Positions 16,801 to 25,757 are shown, numbered from the stretch's first letter. The stretch is 64,000 nt of DNA from Listeria costaricensis (GCF_900183385.1 NZ_FXUT01000006.1:16710-80709); one strand, 5' to 3'. Translations and numbers: made by a program. Notes: generated by a model from the letters alone, not told the origin.

Positions 16801-18989
16801 CTGCACAAAATGTGACGGTGACGATTCTTGATACGGTCGGGCCGGTGATCACGGCTGATCCTGCCATTATTTACGAAAAAGGAACGACCAAAAATGAAGC
16901 GGATTTCTTAACGGATATTCATGCGACGACGGATGACGGTTCGCCGATCACGTCAGACTTTGGCACGGCGGCGGATCTTACAAAACCGGGCACATACGAG
17001 GTAACCTTGAATGCTAAAGACACAGAGGGCAATGAGGCAGATCCAGTCATTGTGGAAGTGACGGTCAAGGATACGATTGCACCAGTTATTTCGGCTGATG
17101 ATGCAATCACTTATGAAAAAGGAACCGAAAAAACAGAAGCTGAATTCTTGGCAGATATTTCCGCTAAGACAGATGACGGTTCAGCGATTACGACCAATTT
17201 TGATCCAAATGTACTGCGTCAAGTAGGTGAGTACACGGTGACCTTAAATGCGATCGATGAAAGCGGCAATTATGCGGAGCCGAAAACGGTGACGATCACG
17301 GTAGAAGATACGACGGCGCCTGTCATATCGGTGGACAAGACGACAATCACGTATGAACGCGGCACGACAAAAGAACCGCTCGCCTTCCTTGTCGATATTG
17401 GCGCACGAACAGATGACGGCTCTTTGGTGGTAAGTGATTTTGCGAAACAGGTCGATATGAACACTGCCGGCAGTTATACGGTCACACTTGAAGCGGTCGA
17501 TCTACATGGCAATAAAGCGGTACCTGTCCAAATTACTGTTGTTGTCGAGGATACAGAAAAACCGGTGATCACGGCTGACAGCACGATCACTTATAACATG
17601 GGGACGGCGCGGACGGAAGCCGAATTTTTACAGGACATTCATGCTGCAACAAATGATGGTTCACCCATCACGACCGATTATGATCCGGCTATTTTGAAAA
17701 CAGAAGGCACATATACGGTGACGCTTCAAGCGATGGATGCAAGTGGCAACCAGGCGGAACCGTTCAAGGTCACTGTATCGGTGGTGGACCGGGATGCACC
17801 GATCATCAATGCGGATGATGCCATCACCTATGAACGCGGTACGAAAAAAACGGAAAGTGAATTTTTAGCAGATGTCCATGCGACAACGGATGACGGTTCG
17901 GCGATTACGACGGACTTTGATCCGACTGATCTTGAGACGGCGGGCACATACACGGTCACATTGCGTTCGCAAGATCAGGACGGCAATCAGGCGGAACCGG
18001 TGACGGTGAAAATGACTGTGCAGGATACAGTGCCGCCAGTCATCACGGCGGAGACAAGTATCACCTATGAACGAGGCAGCCAAAAGACGGAAGCTGGTTT
18101 CTTGCAGGATATTCAAGCTAAAACAGATGATGGGTCACCGGTAACATCAGATTTTGCAACGGTTGACCTAAGCAAGACGGGCGTTTATCAAGTGACACTG
18201 AATGCAGAGGATGCAAGTGGGAACAAGGCGCAGCCGCTGCTTGTGACGGTGCTCGTGGAGGATACGGTAGCGCCAGTCATTACGACAGACAAGACGACGC
18301 TGACTGTGGAACGCGGTACGGACATGTCGGAAGCCGATCTTCTGAAAGCAATTGGGGCAACAACAGACGACGGTTCGGCCATCACGACCGACTTTGATCC
18401 GGCGATGCTGGATACGGCCGGAACCTATACGATTCATCTGCACGCGGTCGATGCGAGCGGCAATCAGGCTGAAACCGTCTCGATCACACTGGTTGTTCAA
18501 GATACCGTCCCGCCAGTCATCCAGGCAGATAAAACGATCACCTATACAGAAGGAGATAGTCGAACGGTTAGCGAGTTCCTTCAAGATATCCATGCCACAA
18601 CGGATGACGGCTCCAAAGTGACAACAGATTTTGACCCGGCCATCTTGAAAAAACCGGGCACCTATACCGTTCATTTGACGGCCAAGGATGCCTCCGGAAA
18701 TGTGGCACAAACATTTGATGTGACAGTCATTGTAAAAGAAAAAGCCGCTCCGCCGGATAATGGCGGAAACGGGGTACCACCAGCTGATTCCGGCGGTTCA
18801 TCAGGGGGAACAGATGCAAGTGGTACGTCAAAAGCAAATCCCATTCAGGTAACAAGCGGTGGGGATTCGTCCGAAACGGCAAATAATCAGAAGCTTCCAG
18901 CAAGCGGCGATCAGTCGAGTGCCGGCCAGCTGATTGCAGGACTTTTGCTAGTAGGAACAGCCGTGGCTTTGAGAAAATATTGGAAATAA
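13812..18989 (+). CDS. Large cell-wall surface protein with ten DUF5011-type Ig-like repeats and LPASG sorting signal
   Basis: A 1725-residue secreted protein. Residues 1-31 form a signal peptide (hydrophobic AVGVFFILLLGFV, cleavage near VMAA). Residues about 50-600 form an unclassified, beta-rich head with repeated short strands, followed by MucBP-unlike linker domains. Residues about 849-1644 are ten tandem Ig-like modules of 78-81 residues, each with ITYE, a FLxDI-A-TDDGS core and GTYTVTLxAxDxSGN. A Gly/Ser-rich linker leads to LPASGD, a hydrophobic span and RKYWK. Sortase would have to accept LPASG, with serine replacing the usual threonine. The start at 13812 follows AGGGGAGGG. A biofilm or host adhesin role is likely by analogy to LapB-like proteins; the ligand is unknown. 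Confidence 0.9.
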   Translation: MKRVAELAVGVFFILLLGFVTHQEEVMAASVGPISPDDLSPEISDNRFQSATGKILPSAEVDMSISDQNNGKLAIDEDYEVTSDGDYILIGTVQGQYIQGVPILNEKGQLNTVPNRDMGVILRVDKDTKKVLWARVVNDESGNYSPTYGSGLWQSSYKAITKNPASDNFYVGGEVVNYYGNSGGSTLIVKSINADGNFQISHKSFVNYNIPDSSDLTYSYFMDIEWEGSSLTMAFSSRYAPAGKQFTRYKLDPSSFSLQSYEYNPLDDAFWSKYQRTDIAHVANKGEMVYLGNASGTAQMRMSFQYGNNQYTELSLFDAVPEVKQESSPYIFLEQGEGDTIYAVLATSSKWYIALVDASTETVIAKKEMAMDSSTSLTSVTYSAGKGLLLGGSTQGKEDIFNHVNLTANNGYYLSLDSNLNLSDVQVLVTAQDTTLQTILSAEGDQVEGFFKYEGQNNDGYIQNVTYPSSYTVNPKGGMLYTQFEMQPAPVLDTGNPIMAFYTGERVSNVDEMAGVSAWVDSDGEQQDITSNIIKNEFDLFAVGVEQQLYQVESLPDSGNITTGSRNIQFIHKMKAPSFTSDYLATNPSFNVGDTVDQSDIWAFSGLDSANSIDYVVTAVTNDTVTLHATIHRTEGTRSATPLETDITVPKTNAADSTAIIDVTSAVVASGKYQSLQEVRDEGHFHIFAYDEATGAAISPDYVTIEEDPADPLKLNVPGVYNLIAKLDPASGYVASEIQLQLAVVDTAPPEVTNIDLAAYNPTSATVSAMDDVNGDGIYKMDWQIKDQNDLVVLSGEQASAGTQIVQTEIPLDVSTLADGAYKFEVTAADRIGHQSASEAKSFTIDRTAPVITTNKTTITYEAYSEKSAAEFLTDIAATTDDGSPVTSDFDQVVDMQAVGSYTVTLNAQDEAGNLAMPVEITVVVKDTVPPTVTMDSAITYNQNANRTESEFLTDIHAEASEPARFTTTFDSAVNFSVPGVYTVQVVAEDISGNQSPAQNVTVTILDTVGPVITADPAIIYEKGTTKNEADFLTDIHATTDDGSPITSDFGTAADLTKPGTYEVTLNAKDTEGNEADPVIVEVTVKDTIAPVISADDAITYEKGTEKTEAEFLADISAKTDDGSAITTNFDPNVLRQVGEYTVTLNAIDESGNYAEPKTVTITVEDTTAPVISVDKTTITYERGTTKEPLAFLVDIGARTDDGSLVVSDFAKQVDMNTAGSYTVTLEAVDLHGNKAVPVQITVVVEDTEKPVITADSTITYNMGTARTEAEFLQDIHAATNDGSPITTDYDPAILKTEGTYTVTLQAMDASGNQAEPFKVTVSVVDRDAPIINADDAITYERGTKKTESEFLADVHATTDDGSAITTDFDPTDLETAGTYTVTLRSQDQDGNQAEPVTVKMTVQDTVPPVITAETSITYERGSQKTEAGFLQDIQAKTDDGSPVTSDFATVDLSKTGVYQVTLNAEDASGNKAQPLLVTVLVEDTVAPVITTDKTTLTVERGTDMSEADLLKAIGATTDDGSAITTDFDPAMLDTAGTYTIHLHAVDASGNQAETVSITLVVQDTVPPVIQADKTITYTEGDSRTVSEFLQDIHATTDDGSKVTTDFDPAILKKPGTYTVHLTAKDASGNVAQTFDVTVIVKEKAAPPDNGGNGVPPADSGGSSGGTDASGTSKANPIQVTSGGDSSETANNQKLPASGDQSSAGQLIAGLLLVGTAVALRKYWK
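16356..18744 (+). repeat. Ten in-frame tandem repeats of about 239 bp
   Basis: Coding repeats for the Ig-like modules. Copies 3, 4, 6, 7, 9 and 10 are most alike; copy 2 is the most diverged and lacks the TDDGS core. Each unit begins with a proline-containing VI-A strand and ends with a (V/I)xDT linker. DNA identity between copies is moderate, so the array looks old with some homogenisation. Confidence 0.9.
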
Positions 18990-19030
18990 AAAAAGGCGTC
19001 TTGTGAGAAAGTGTCACAAGGCGCCTTTTT
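18990..19030. terminator. Bidirectional terminator
   Basis: The arms AAAAGGCGTCTTGTGA and TCACAAGGCGCCTTTT enclose a seven-base loop, between the surface protein gene and the convergent LacI gene. Confidence 0.9.
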
Positions 19031-19039
19031 GGCATTCCC

Positions 19040-20047
19040 TTAAGAAGGGTAAATTTGCACCGATTCCCGTTCGATCAGATGCGGGGCAAGCGAAATGTGG
19101 ATAAGCTCGCTGTCTGGATTTTGAAGCCGCCAGTTCATGAGTTCGATCGCTTTTTGACTCATGGAATGTAGGTCGGTACACATGGTGGAAAGCGGCGGAT
19201 TGCTCAGCATGGTGAACTCGGTATTATCAAAGCAAAGGATCGAAAAATCTTGCGGAATCGTGTAGCCTTTTGATTGCAGGTATGTGTTTAGAATAAAGCC
19301 GAGTCCTGAATTGACGCAGAACCAGGCCGAGGGGAATTCGGACATTTTGTCGAGCGCCTGGTAAAGGGCCGTCTGTTCTTCTTTAATCCGAGTGATGGCA
19401 AAGGTTTCATCAATGGGAATATGGTAAAAAGAAAGCGCCTGTTTGTAGCCCTCATACCTTTCCTGATAACTGGGGGAAAAAAGGATATCACCTAGAAAAC
19501 CGATTTTACGATGATTTTGATTGATCAAATATTCGACTGCCGAGAATGCCCCGTCTTTATTCTGTGTCAAAATCGCATCGGCCTTTAAATGCGGCTCGTG
19601 ATGGTCAATCAAAATGGTCGGAAAGCCGAGATCGATCACCTTGCTACTATAAGCTGTGTTGATATGTGAAAGCAGAAAAATGCCCGTCCATTCCTTGCTT
19701 TCCAGTCCAAGTGGCAGAACCCCTTTCTTCGCTTCATCTTCGCCAATCGCAAAAATTGCCAGTTCAGCCTGCTGACTGAAAAGCTGCTGCTTCATATGCG
19801 TGACGATTTCACCGAAAAAGCTTTTCTGTGCGAGCGCAAATGAGGAGGCGATAATCGCGAATCGATTTTTAAAAACCTCTCGCGCAATCTCTTTTTTATA
19901 TTCGTAGCCAAGCTCATCAGCCATCTTAAAAACGGCAAGCTTGGTTTTTTCGCTGACTCCTTTTTTATTGCCCAGCGCCTGTGAAACGGAATTTTTTGAA
20001 AGATTCAGCCGGTCGGCAATATCCTGCATGGTTATTTTTTTCTTCAT
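19040..20047 (-). CDS. LacI-family regulator of the mannoside operon
   Basis: A 335-residue repressor with the typical N-terminal HTH (TMQDIADRLNLSKNSVSQALGNKKGVSE) and a periplasmic-binding-like effector domain (FSILCFDNTEFTMLSNPPLSTM near the C-terminus). It is divergent from the sugar ABC operon starting at 20302, whose promoter contains several TGTAAT/ATTACA half-sites, so it most likely represses that operon in the absence of its sugar. Gene order agrees with what I recall as lmo0858. The effector is unknown. Confidence 0.9.
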   Translation of the reverse strand: MKKKITMQDIADRLNLSKNSVSQALGNKKGVSEKTKLAVFKMADELGYEYKKEIAREVFKNRFAIIASSFALAQKSFFGEIVTHMKQQLFSQQAELAIFAIGEDEAKKGVLPLGLESKEWTGIFLLSHINTAYSSKVIDLGFPTILIDHHEPHLKADAILTQNKDGAFSAVEYLINQNHRKIGFLGDILFSPSYQERYEGYKQALSFYHIPIDETFAITRIKEEQTALYQALDKMSEFPSAWFCVNSGLGFILNTYLQSKGYTIPQDFSILCFDNTEFTMLSNPPLSTMCTDLHSMSQKAIELMNWRLQNPDSELIHISLAPHLIERESVQIYPS

Positions 20048-20216
20048 CTGGGACTCCTTCTCTTCACACTAATTGATAATTCTATTATAAAAGTTTTAAA
20101 AGAAGAATGCAAAGTTTTTTGTAATTGATAAAATAATTTTATTTGTAATTTTTATTATTGTGGTTATTCTGTTGATTTATAGCTATTTACAGTAAATAAA
20201 ATTAGAAAAGTAATGA

Positions 20217-20274
20217 TTGACATTACATGACTGTAATGGAATAATGTAATCGTAATTAAACGCTTACAATTACA
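20217..20274 (+). promoter_or_regulatory. Promoter and operators of the mannoside operon
   Basis: TTGACA (20217-20222) and AATAAT (20240-20245) are 17 bp apart. Between them lies the perfect dyad ATTACA-tgac-TGTAAT (20222-20237). Two more half-sites follow: TGTAAT at 20245-20250 and ATTACA at 20269-20274. A cre-like sequence (20254-20269, two mismatches at key positions) overlaps this area. Control by the divergent LacI protein and possibly CcpA is inferred. Confidence 0.65.
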
Positions 20275-20301
20275 AAAAGAGAAACTAGGAGGAGTTACAA
20301 G

Positions 20302-21621
20302 ATGAAAATGAAAAAGATTGTTTGCGCAGTACTAAGTGTGGCGGCGGCAGGCTCGCTTTTGACAGCTTGCGGCGGGGGAAGTTCGGCTGATGAAAATGAC
20401 GGCAAAACAAAAGTAACATTTTGGGCAGCCCCCAACCCTACACAAGTGAAATTCTGGAAGCAAATGGCCACTGCTTATGAAAAAGAAAATCCAGATGTCG
20501 ACATTGAAGTAACGCAAATGAAAGAAAGTCCGTCTTCTGAGGCGACGGTTCAATCGGCGATCGCTTCTGATACAGCTCCAACAATGTCGGAAAATATCAA
20601 CCGCAGTTTTGCCGCGCAACTGGCAGACAGTGAAGCCATTGTTCCACTGAATGAAGTGGACGGCTTCGATAAAATCATTGAGGAGCGAAATATGACGGAA
20701 AGCATGGAAGGGTGGGAATTTTCGGATGGCAATCAATATGTGCTGCCGGTTTATTCCAATCCGATCCTGTTTGGCTGGCGCACGGATATCCTAAATGAAC
20801 TAGGCTACTCGGAGCCACCGAAAACTTACAGTGAAGCTCTTGAAGTGGGTAAAAAGCTAAAAGAGAAATATCCGGATAAAGTTTTATGGGCGAAGGGTGA
20901 CCTGGGTGATCCAACCGCTTGGATGCGCTGGTTCGACTTCTTCCCACTTTATGATGCAGCGTCGGATGGGGCCGCATTTGTAGAAAATAATCAGTTTGTG
21001 GCTGATAAAGATGCGACAATCGACACGCTCAGCTTTATGTCGGATTTAGCGGATCAGAAACTTCTTTTGACCGATCAGGTAACCGATCCGTTTGAAACTG
21101 GAACAAGTATTATGACAGACCTTGGTCCTTGGACATTCCCGAACTGGGCAGAAAAATATCCAGACATGGTGTTCGGTGAAAATTATACCGTTTCCTCACC
21201 ACTTGTACCGGATGATATGAAAGATGCAGAAGATGTGAAAACCTATGCAGATGCAAAAGGGATCGTGATTTATTCCCAAGCGAGCAAGGAAGAACAAAAA
21301 GCAGCGATCGACTTTTTGACATTCGTTTATAGTGATGCAAAAAATGATTTGAAATTCCTCGAAATGACGAACTTGATTCCAGCTCGTGATGATGCTACTG
21401 AAAATGAAACCTTCACGGCATTCTTTGAAGAAAATCCGCAACTTAAAGTCTATGCAGAAAACGTGCCAAATGCCATTCCGGCAATGGATAATGCCAATTA
21501 CAATGACATTCAGCAGATTCTAGGTGAAGAGGCTTGGGTGCCAGTCGTAACAGGCAAGAAAGAACCGGAAAAAGCATGGACCGATCTTTCAAAAGCTGAA
21601 AAAGAGGAACTGAAGAAATGA
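20302..21621 (+). CDS. Sugar ABC transporter substrate-binding lipoprotein
   Basis: A 439-residue family 1 solute-binding protein. The signal peptide ends in lipobox LTAC (Cys about residue 23), followed by a Gly/Ser linker and the fold start KVTFWAAPNPTQVKFWKQM. It is anchored outside the membrane and should capture an oligosaccharide. It overlaps the first permease gene by four bases. Given the GH130 phosphorylase in the same operon, the ligand is likely a beta-mannoside, but a maltose-like alpha-glucoside cannot be excluded because a GH13 enzyme is also encoded. Confidence 0.93.
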   Translation: MKMKKIVCAVLSVAAAGSLLTACGGGSSADENDGKTKVTFWAAPNPTQVKFWKQMATAYEKENPDVDIEVTQMKESPSSEATVQSAIASDTAPTMSENINRSFAAQLADSEAIVPLNEVDGFDKIIEERNMTESMEGWEFSDGNQYVLPVYSNPILFGWRTDILNELGYSEPPKTYSEALEVGKKLKEKYPDKVLWAKGDLGDPTAWMRWFDFFPLYDAASDGAAFVENNQFVADKDATIDTLSFMSDLADQKLLLTDQVTDPFETGTSIMTDLGPWTFPNWAEKYPDMVFGENYTVSSPLVPDDMKDAEDVKTYADAKGIVIYSQASKEEQKAAIDFLTFVYSDAKNDLKFLEMTNLIPARDDATENETFTAFFEENPQLKVYAENVPNAIPAMDNANYNDIQQILGEEAWVPVVTGKKEPEKAWTDLSKAEKEELKK

Positions 21622-22499
21622 AGCAGCGAAATAACAAGTTGGGCTGGTTTTTTACCAGCCCCTATCTAATTTTTACCGTCATCTTCTTTTTGATTCCGCT
21701 CATCTGGTCATTTTGGCTGGCGTTTACAGACTGGAATATGATGAGTCCGGACAGTAATTTTGTCGGACTGGATAATTTTAAGGAAGCGCTGGCAAGTCCG
21801 GGCGTTCAAAGTGCCTTCTTTGTCACGTACAAATTTTTACTGATTTTCGTACCGATGGCGGTGATTTTATCGATGATCATTGCCGTACTGATCAACGGGC
21901 TGCCTCGCTTTAAAGGGCTCTATCTTGTGGCTTTTTTCCTGCCCTATCTTTCTTCCGGCGTTGTCACCTCGCTGATTGTGAAAGGGGTACTGTCTTATAA
22001 TAGTCCGCTGAATGAATTCTTGCGGAATCAGTTTGGCATCAGTATCGACTGGCTCGGAACGCCGATGACAGCACTGTTTATTGTGTCAATCATGATCGCT
22101 TGGAAAATGTCAGGCTACTATGCGCTGATTCTTGTTTCTGGGCTTGCAAGTATCAATCAGGACGTCTATGAGGCGGCGGCAATTGACGGATCCGGCCGCG
22201 TTCGCACATTTTTCAAAGTGACGATTCCCATGTTGTTTCCGGCGCTCTTTACTGTGCTGGTACTGGCAGTGGGTGTCAGTTTCGGGATTTTCACGGAGGT
22301 GTATCAGCTGACTGGCGGTGGTCCGGATTATGCGACGAACACCTGGCAGATGGAAATCTATAATCAGGCCTTTATCAATCTGAAATCCGGCTATGCGTCG
22401 GCGATTTCACTGATTGCGGCAGTGGTGACTTTTGCCTCTATTGGCGTGATTAAGAAAATTTTGGAGAAATGGGGGGAACGTAATGGTTGGTCAGCATAA
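21618..22499 (+). CDS. Sugar ABC transporter permease, MalF-type
   Basis: A 293-residue membrane protein with six predicted helices, beginning with FFTSPYLIFTVIFFLIPLIWSF. The cytoplasmic coupling loop is EAAAIDGSGRVRTFFKVTIPML. It pairs with the next permease to form the channel. No ATPase is encoded in this operon, so a shared MsmK-type ATPase encoded elsewhere must energise it, as is usual for such Firmicute sugar importers. Confidence 0.93.
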   Translation: MKQRNNKLGWFFTSPYLIFTVIFFLIPLIWSFWLAFTDWNMMSPDSNFVGLDNFKEALASPGVQSAFFVTYKFLLIFVPMAVILSMIIAVLINGLPRFKGLYLVAFFLPYLSSGVVTSLIVKGVLSYNSPLNEFLRNQFGISIDWLGTPMTALFIVSIMIAWKMSGYYALILVSGLASINQDVYEAAAIDGSGRVRTFFKVTIPMLFPALFTVLVLAVGVSFGIFTEVYQLTGGGPDYATNTWQMEIYNQAFINLKSGYASAISLIAAVVTFASIGVIKKILEKWGERNGWSA

Positions 22500-23316
22500 A
22501 AAAGCAGGAAAAATTATTCGCTATACACTCACGACCATTTTGATGTTGATCATGATTTTCCCGTTCGTCTATTTGGTATTGAATTCTTTTGCCGCATGGG
22601 ACCAAGTCGACCGGAAGATCATTCCGACAGATTATACACTCAGATCGTGGCAGTGGCTGTTTGGCAATGATGTGACGGCAGCTCCGGCACCGTGGATACG
22701 CGCTTTCTTTAATACGGTGATTGTTTCTACGATTGCGACGGGACTCATGCTGCTGTTTGGACTGATGGTCGGCTATGCGCTGGCCAAATTGAATTTCCGC
22801 GGGAAGAAATTTGTTAATAATGTTATATTGTTCCAAATGTTTTTCCCAGCCATCATTCTTTTGATTCCGCAATTTTTGATGATTTCAGATGTTCACATGT
22901 TGGATACGTTTATGGGGATGATCTTACCAACCGCGGTCAGTTTGTGGGCAATCTTTATGTATACGAACTTTTTCAAGGCGATTCCAGACACGCTGATTGA
23001 AGCGGCTCGGCTGGACGGGGCGAGTGATATGAAGATTCTTTTCAAAATTGTTCTGCCAATGTCGAAGTCAATCACGACTGTCATTTTCCTATTCTTATTC
23101 ACGGAGCGGTGGACGAATCTACTGTGGGATATGCTTGTGACGAAGAGTGACGGAACGGTGACCTTGAACGTGCTCATTTCGCAAATGTTTGGGCCATATG
23201 GTACTTATCCGGGGCCAATGTATGCGGCTTCTGTTCTGCTGACGATTCCGCTGATTATTTTGTTCCTGTGTTTCTCGAGGAAATTCCAAGAGGGCATGCA
23301 GTTTACGCTGAAATAA
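22483..23316 (+). CDS. Sugar ABC transporter permease, MalG-type
   Basis: A 277-residue permease with six helices; the coupling loop is EAARLDGASDMKILFKIVLPM. The start overlaps the preceding gene by 17 bases and is preceded by a GGGGGGAA ribosome binding site inside it. It forms the membrane heterodimer with the MalF-type protein and binds an external ATPase. Confidence 0.93.
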   Translation: MVGQHKKAGKIIRYTLTTILMLIMIFPFVYLVLNSFAAWDQVDRKIIPTDYTLRSWQWLFGNDVTAAPAPWIRAFFNTVIVSTIATGLMLLFGLMVGYALAKLNFRGKKFVNNVILFQMFFPAIILLIPQFLMISDVHMLDTFMGMILPTAVSLWAIFMYTNFFKAIPDTLIEAARLDGASDMKILFKIVLPMSKSITTVIFLFLFTERWTNLLWDMLVTKSDGTVTLNVLISQMFGPYGTYPGPMYAASVLLTIPLIILFLCFSRKFQEGMQFTLK

Positions 23317-23331
23317 GAAAGGGTTTTATGA

Positions 23332-24852
23332 GTGAAATGGTTTAAACAGACTGTGTTTTATGAGATTTATATCAAATCGTTCGCGGATGGGAATGGCGAC
23401 GGGATTGGGGATTTTCCCGGGTTGACGGAGCGGCTCGACTATTTGGCGGAGCTTGGCATTGGGGGGATCTGGCTGACGCCGTTCTATCCGTCCATGCAGG
23501 TCGACAATGGCTATGACGTGTCGGATTACTGTGCGGTGGATCCGCTCTACGGGACGCTGGCTGATTTCAAGGTGTTTCTGGCGGAGGCGAAAAAGCGGGA
23601 GATTCGCGTGGTGATCGATATGGTTTTGAATCACACGGCCATAAATCATCGCTGGTTTACGGAACATCCTGATTACTATATTTGGAAAGAGCGGCCGAAT
23701 AACTGGACGTCCTTTTTTGGCGGGAGTGCCTTTCAATTTGATGAAAAAAGAGAGCAGTACTACTACCATAGTTTTGCCAAAGAACAGGCCGATCTCAACT
23801 GGGCCAATCCGGCTGTGAAAGAAGAGATCAAGCAGGTGCTGAAATTCTGGTTGGCGCTCGGTGTGGACGGTTTTCGGTTTGATGTGATTAATAACCTGAC
23901 GCTCGACTTGGCATTTCCAGATAATCCTGTGGATGAATTGGGTGAAGTGCTGCACAAATTCGACAAGGATCAGCCCGGCATTGATGGCGTCATGGCAGAA
24001 CTGGCTGCCTTTTGTCGAGACTTACGGCCGGATGTTTTCTTAGTCGGTGAGATTTCCAGTGACGAGCTGCCAGAGATTGCACGCTACAGTCGTCCGGAGC
24101 TGCTGGATGTCACGTTCAATTTTAACTTTGGCAGTATCGAGACTTTTACACCGGAAAAGTTATTTCAGGAACTGGTCGCGATGGAAAAAGCATTGCCGGA
24201 TGGGCAAATGCCGACCCTCTTTTTTGGCAGTCACGACATGGGGCGCTCGTTTTCCAGATTAGCAGGTCAGAATTTACCGTTAGCCGAATTGCTGGCCTTC
24301 ATTATTTTGACCGCACGAGGCGTTCCTTTTATTTACAACGGGGAGGAAGCCGGCATGACAGACCTCACTTTTGCGGATGTTTCCGAGATGGCCGACATTC
24401 AGGGGATCATGGCTTATGAGCAGGCGGTCGGGAAAGGGGAAACGAAGCAGGAGGCGCTATTTGCAGCCAATCAAAAAACGCGTGATAAAGCGCGCGGCCC
24501 GATGATTTTTGCGGATGGCAAAGCATTTTCGGCGACTGGGAAAGCATGGCTGAAGCAAAATCAAGAGCCGGAGGAAAAAGTGCATGCCATTTTTGCCTAT
24601 TATCAGGAGCTGCTGGCATTTCGGAAGGCGGCCGCTTATGTGACCGAGCCCTATACATCTCTGCAGCTGAAAGAGGCATGCCTAACCTATCAACGCGGAA
24701 ACTACTATTTTGTCGCCAATTTTAGCGAACGGTGGCAAATGACAGCACCGCCAAATGGCCGATTGGTATTCGGACAGGAGGAACAGGGCGGTATTGCGCC
24801 GCTCTCAGGTGCGATTTATCTGATGGAGGAAGAAAATGAAAACTGTAAATGA
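23332..24852 (+). CDS. GH13 alpha-glucosidase-like enzyme
   Basis: A 506-residue cytoplasmic (beta/alpha)8 enzyme of the alpha-amylase family. Conserved regions are seen in order: DMVLNHT, GFRFDVIN (nucleophile Asp), FLVGEIS (acid/base Glu) and FFGSHDMGRSF, where the usual NHD reads SHD with the aspartate kept. N-terminal sequence FYEIYIKSFADGNGDGIGDF resembles oligo-1,6-glucosidases, but the protein is about 50 residues shorter than those. It starts with GTG. Its presence beside a GH130 phosphorylase suggests that the imported sugar carries an alpha-glucosyl unit; this is inference. Corresponds to what I recall as lmo0862. Confidence 0.88.
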   Translation: MKWFKQTVFYEIYIKSFADGNGDGIGDFPGLTERLDYLAELGIGGIWLTPFYPSMQVDNGYDVSDYCAVDPLYGTLADFKVFLAEAKKREIRVVIDMVLNHTAINHRWFTEHPDYYIWKERPNNWTSFFGGSAFQFDEKREQYYYHSFAKEQADLNWANPAVKEEIKQVLKFWLALGVDGFRFDVINNLTLDLAFPDNPVDELGEVLHKFDKDQPGIDGVMAELAAFCRDLRPDVFLVGEISSDELPEIARYSRPELLDVTFNFNFGSIETFTPEKLFQELVAMEKALPDGQMPTLFFGSHDMGRSFSRLAGQNLPLAELLAFIILTARGVPFIYNGEEAGMTDLTFADVSEMADIQGIMAYEQAVGKGETKQEALFAANQKTRDKARGPMIFADGKAFSATGKAWLKQNQEPEEKVHAIFAYYQELLAFRKAAAYVTEPYTSLQLKEACLTYQRGNYYFVANFSERWQMTAPPNGRLVFGQEEQGGIAPLSGAIYLMEEENENCK

Positions 24853-25741
24853 ATTACTGCGTGAATATCGGGCTGGTCAGCAGCCTGCAAAAGGGGAGCG
24901 GCTCCAATTTTCGGGAGCGTGTGGAAAAGATGTTTACAATATCACCGCACCGTTTGACTTTGCAGGGAAGACGCTGATTGCCGGACGGATGGAGGAACGG
25001 GATAGTGAAGCGGCGCACATTGGCTTTTTTGAAAAAGTGCAGGACGACTGCTACCAGCTTGTAGAAGGAACGGTCGATCTGCCGCTCCAAGACCCGTTTG
25101 TGACTTTTATAGGAGGAAAACTGATTCTTGGCGGCGTTGAAACCTATCCGCACCCAGAAGACGCAACCAAACTGCACTGGCGGACGAATTTTTATGAAAT
25201 GAAGACGCTGGAAGAGGCCGGACTGCTTTTCAAAGGTCCAGGGGGCATGAAGGATTTGCGGCTTAAGGAGCTGGCAGATGGACGACTGCTCGTTCTTACT
25301 CGACCACAAGGCGAAAAAGGCGGACGCGGCAAGATTGGAGTCCTTTATTTATCAGCGTTAGAAGAGCTGAGCACAGAAAAAATTGAACAGGCACCGCTCG
25401 CTTATGGGAATTTTTTAGCAGACGAATGGGGCGGGGCCAACGAAATCTATCAATTAGCAGATGGTCAGATTGGCGTTTTGGGTCATATTGCGCGCTTTGA
25501 CGAACACGGCGATCGGCACTATTATCCGATTACTTTTACTTTGAAAGACCAGGCTTTATATGATGTCAAAATAATTGCCGAGCGAAGCAATTTTGCTGCC
25601 AGTCCGGCAAAACGCCCTGATTTGGAAGATGTCGTTTTCAGCGGCGGGCTTCACTTTTTGAAAGACGGCACGGCCTATCTATATGCCGGCATTGCGGATG
25701 CAACCGGTCAACGTATCAAAATCAAACATCCATTTGAATGA
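24836..25741 (+). CDS. DUF1861 protein, probable five-bladed propeller related to GH130
   Basis: A 301-residue cytoplasmic protein without signal peptide, overlapping the GH13 gene by 17 bases. It has the features of DUF1861: RLQFSGACGKDVYNITAPF near the start and repeated propeller-like blades with DPFVTFIGGKLILGGVE, GGMKDLRLKELADGRLLVLTRPQG and EWGGANEIYQLADGQIGVLGH. No function is established to my knowledge. Its constant place between a GH13 and a GH130 gene suggests a glycoside phosphorylase or hydrolase acting on the same sugar. The acidic residues in DPF, KDLR and NEIY would be the first to test. Confidence 0.8.
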   Translation: MKTVNELLREYRAGQQPAKGERLQFSGACGKDVYNITAPFDFAGKTLIAGRMEERDSEAAHIGFFEKVQDDCYQLVEGTVDLPLQDPFVTFIGGKLILGGVETYPHPEDATKLHWRTNFYEMKTLEEAGLLFKGPGGMKDLRLKELADGRLLVLTRPQGEKGGRGKIGVLYLSALEELSTEKIEQAPLAYGNFLADEWGGANEIYQLADGQIGVLGHIARFDEHGDRHYYPITFTLKDQALYDVKIIAERSNFAASPAKRPDLEDVVFSGGLHFLKDGTAYLYAGIADATGQRIKIKHPFE

Positions 25742-25757
25742 AGAAAGTAGGAAAATC

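Noticed and set aside
18168-18710. 180-codon minus-strand frame inside the Ig-like repeats
   Set aside because: It is rich in Arg, Cys and His as expected for an antisense shadow and has no start signal.
16356-18744. Direct repeats as a possible CRISPR or mobile array; long minus-strand frames within them
   Set aside because: The repeats are in-frame protein modules, and the opposite frames mirror the repeated codon pattern without start signals.
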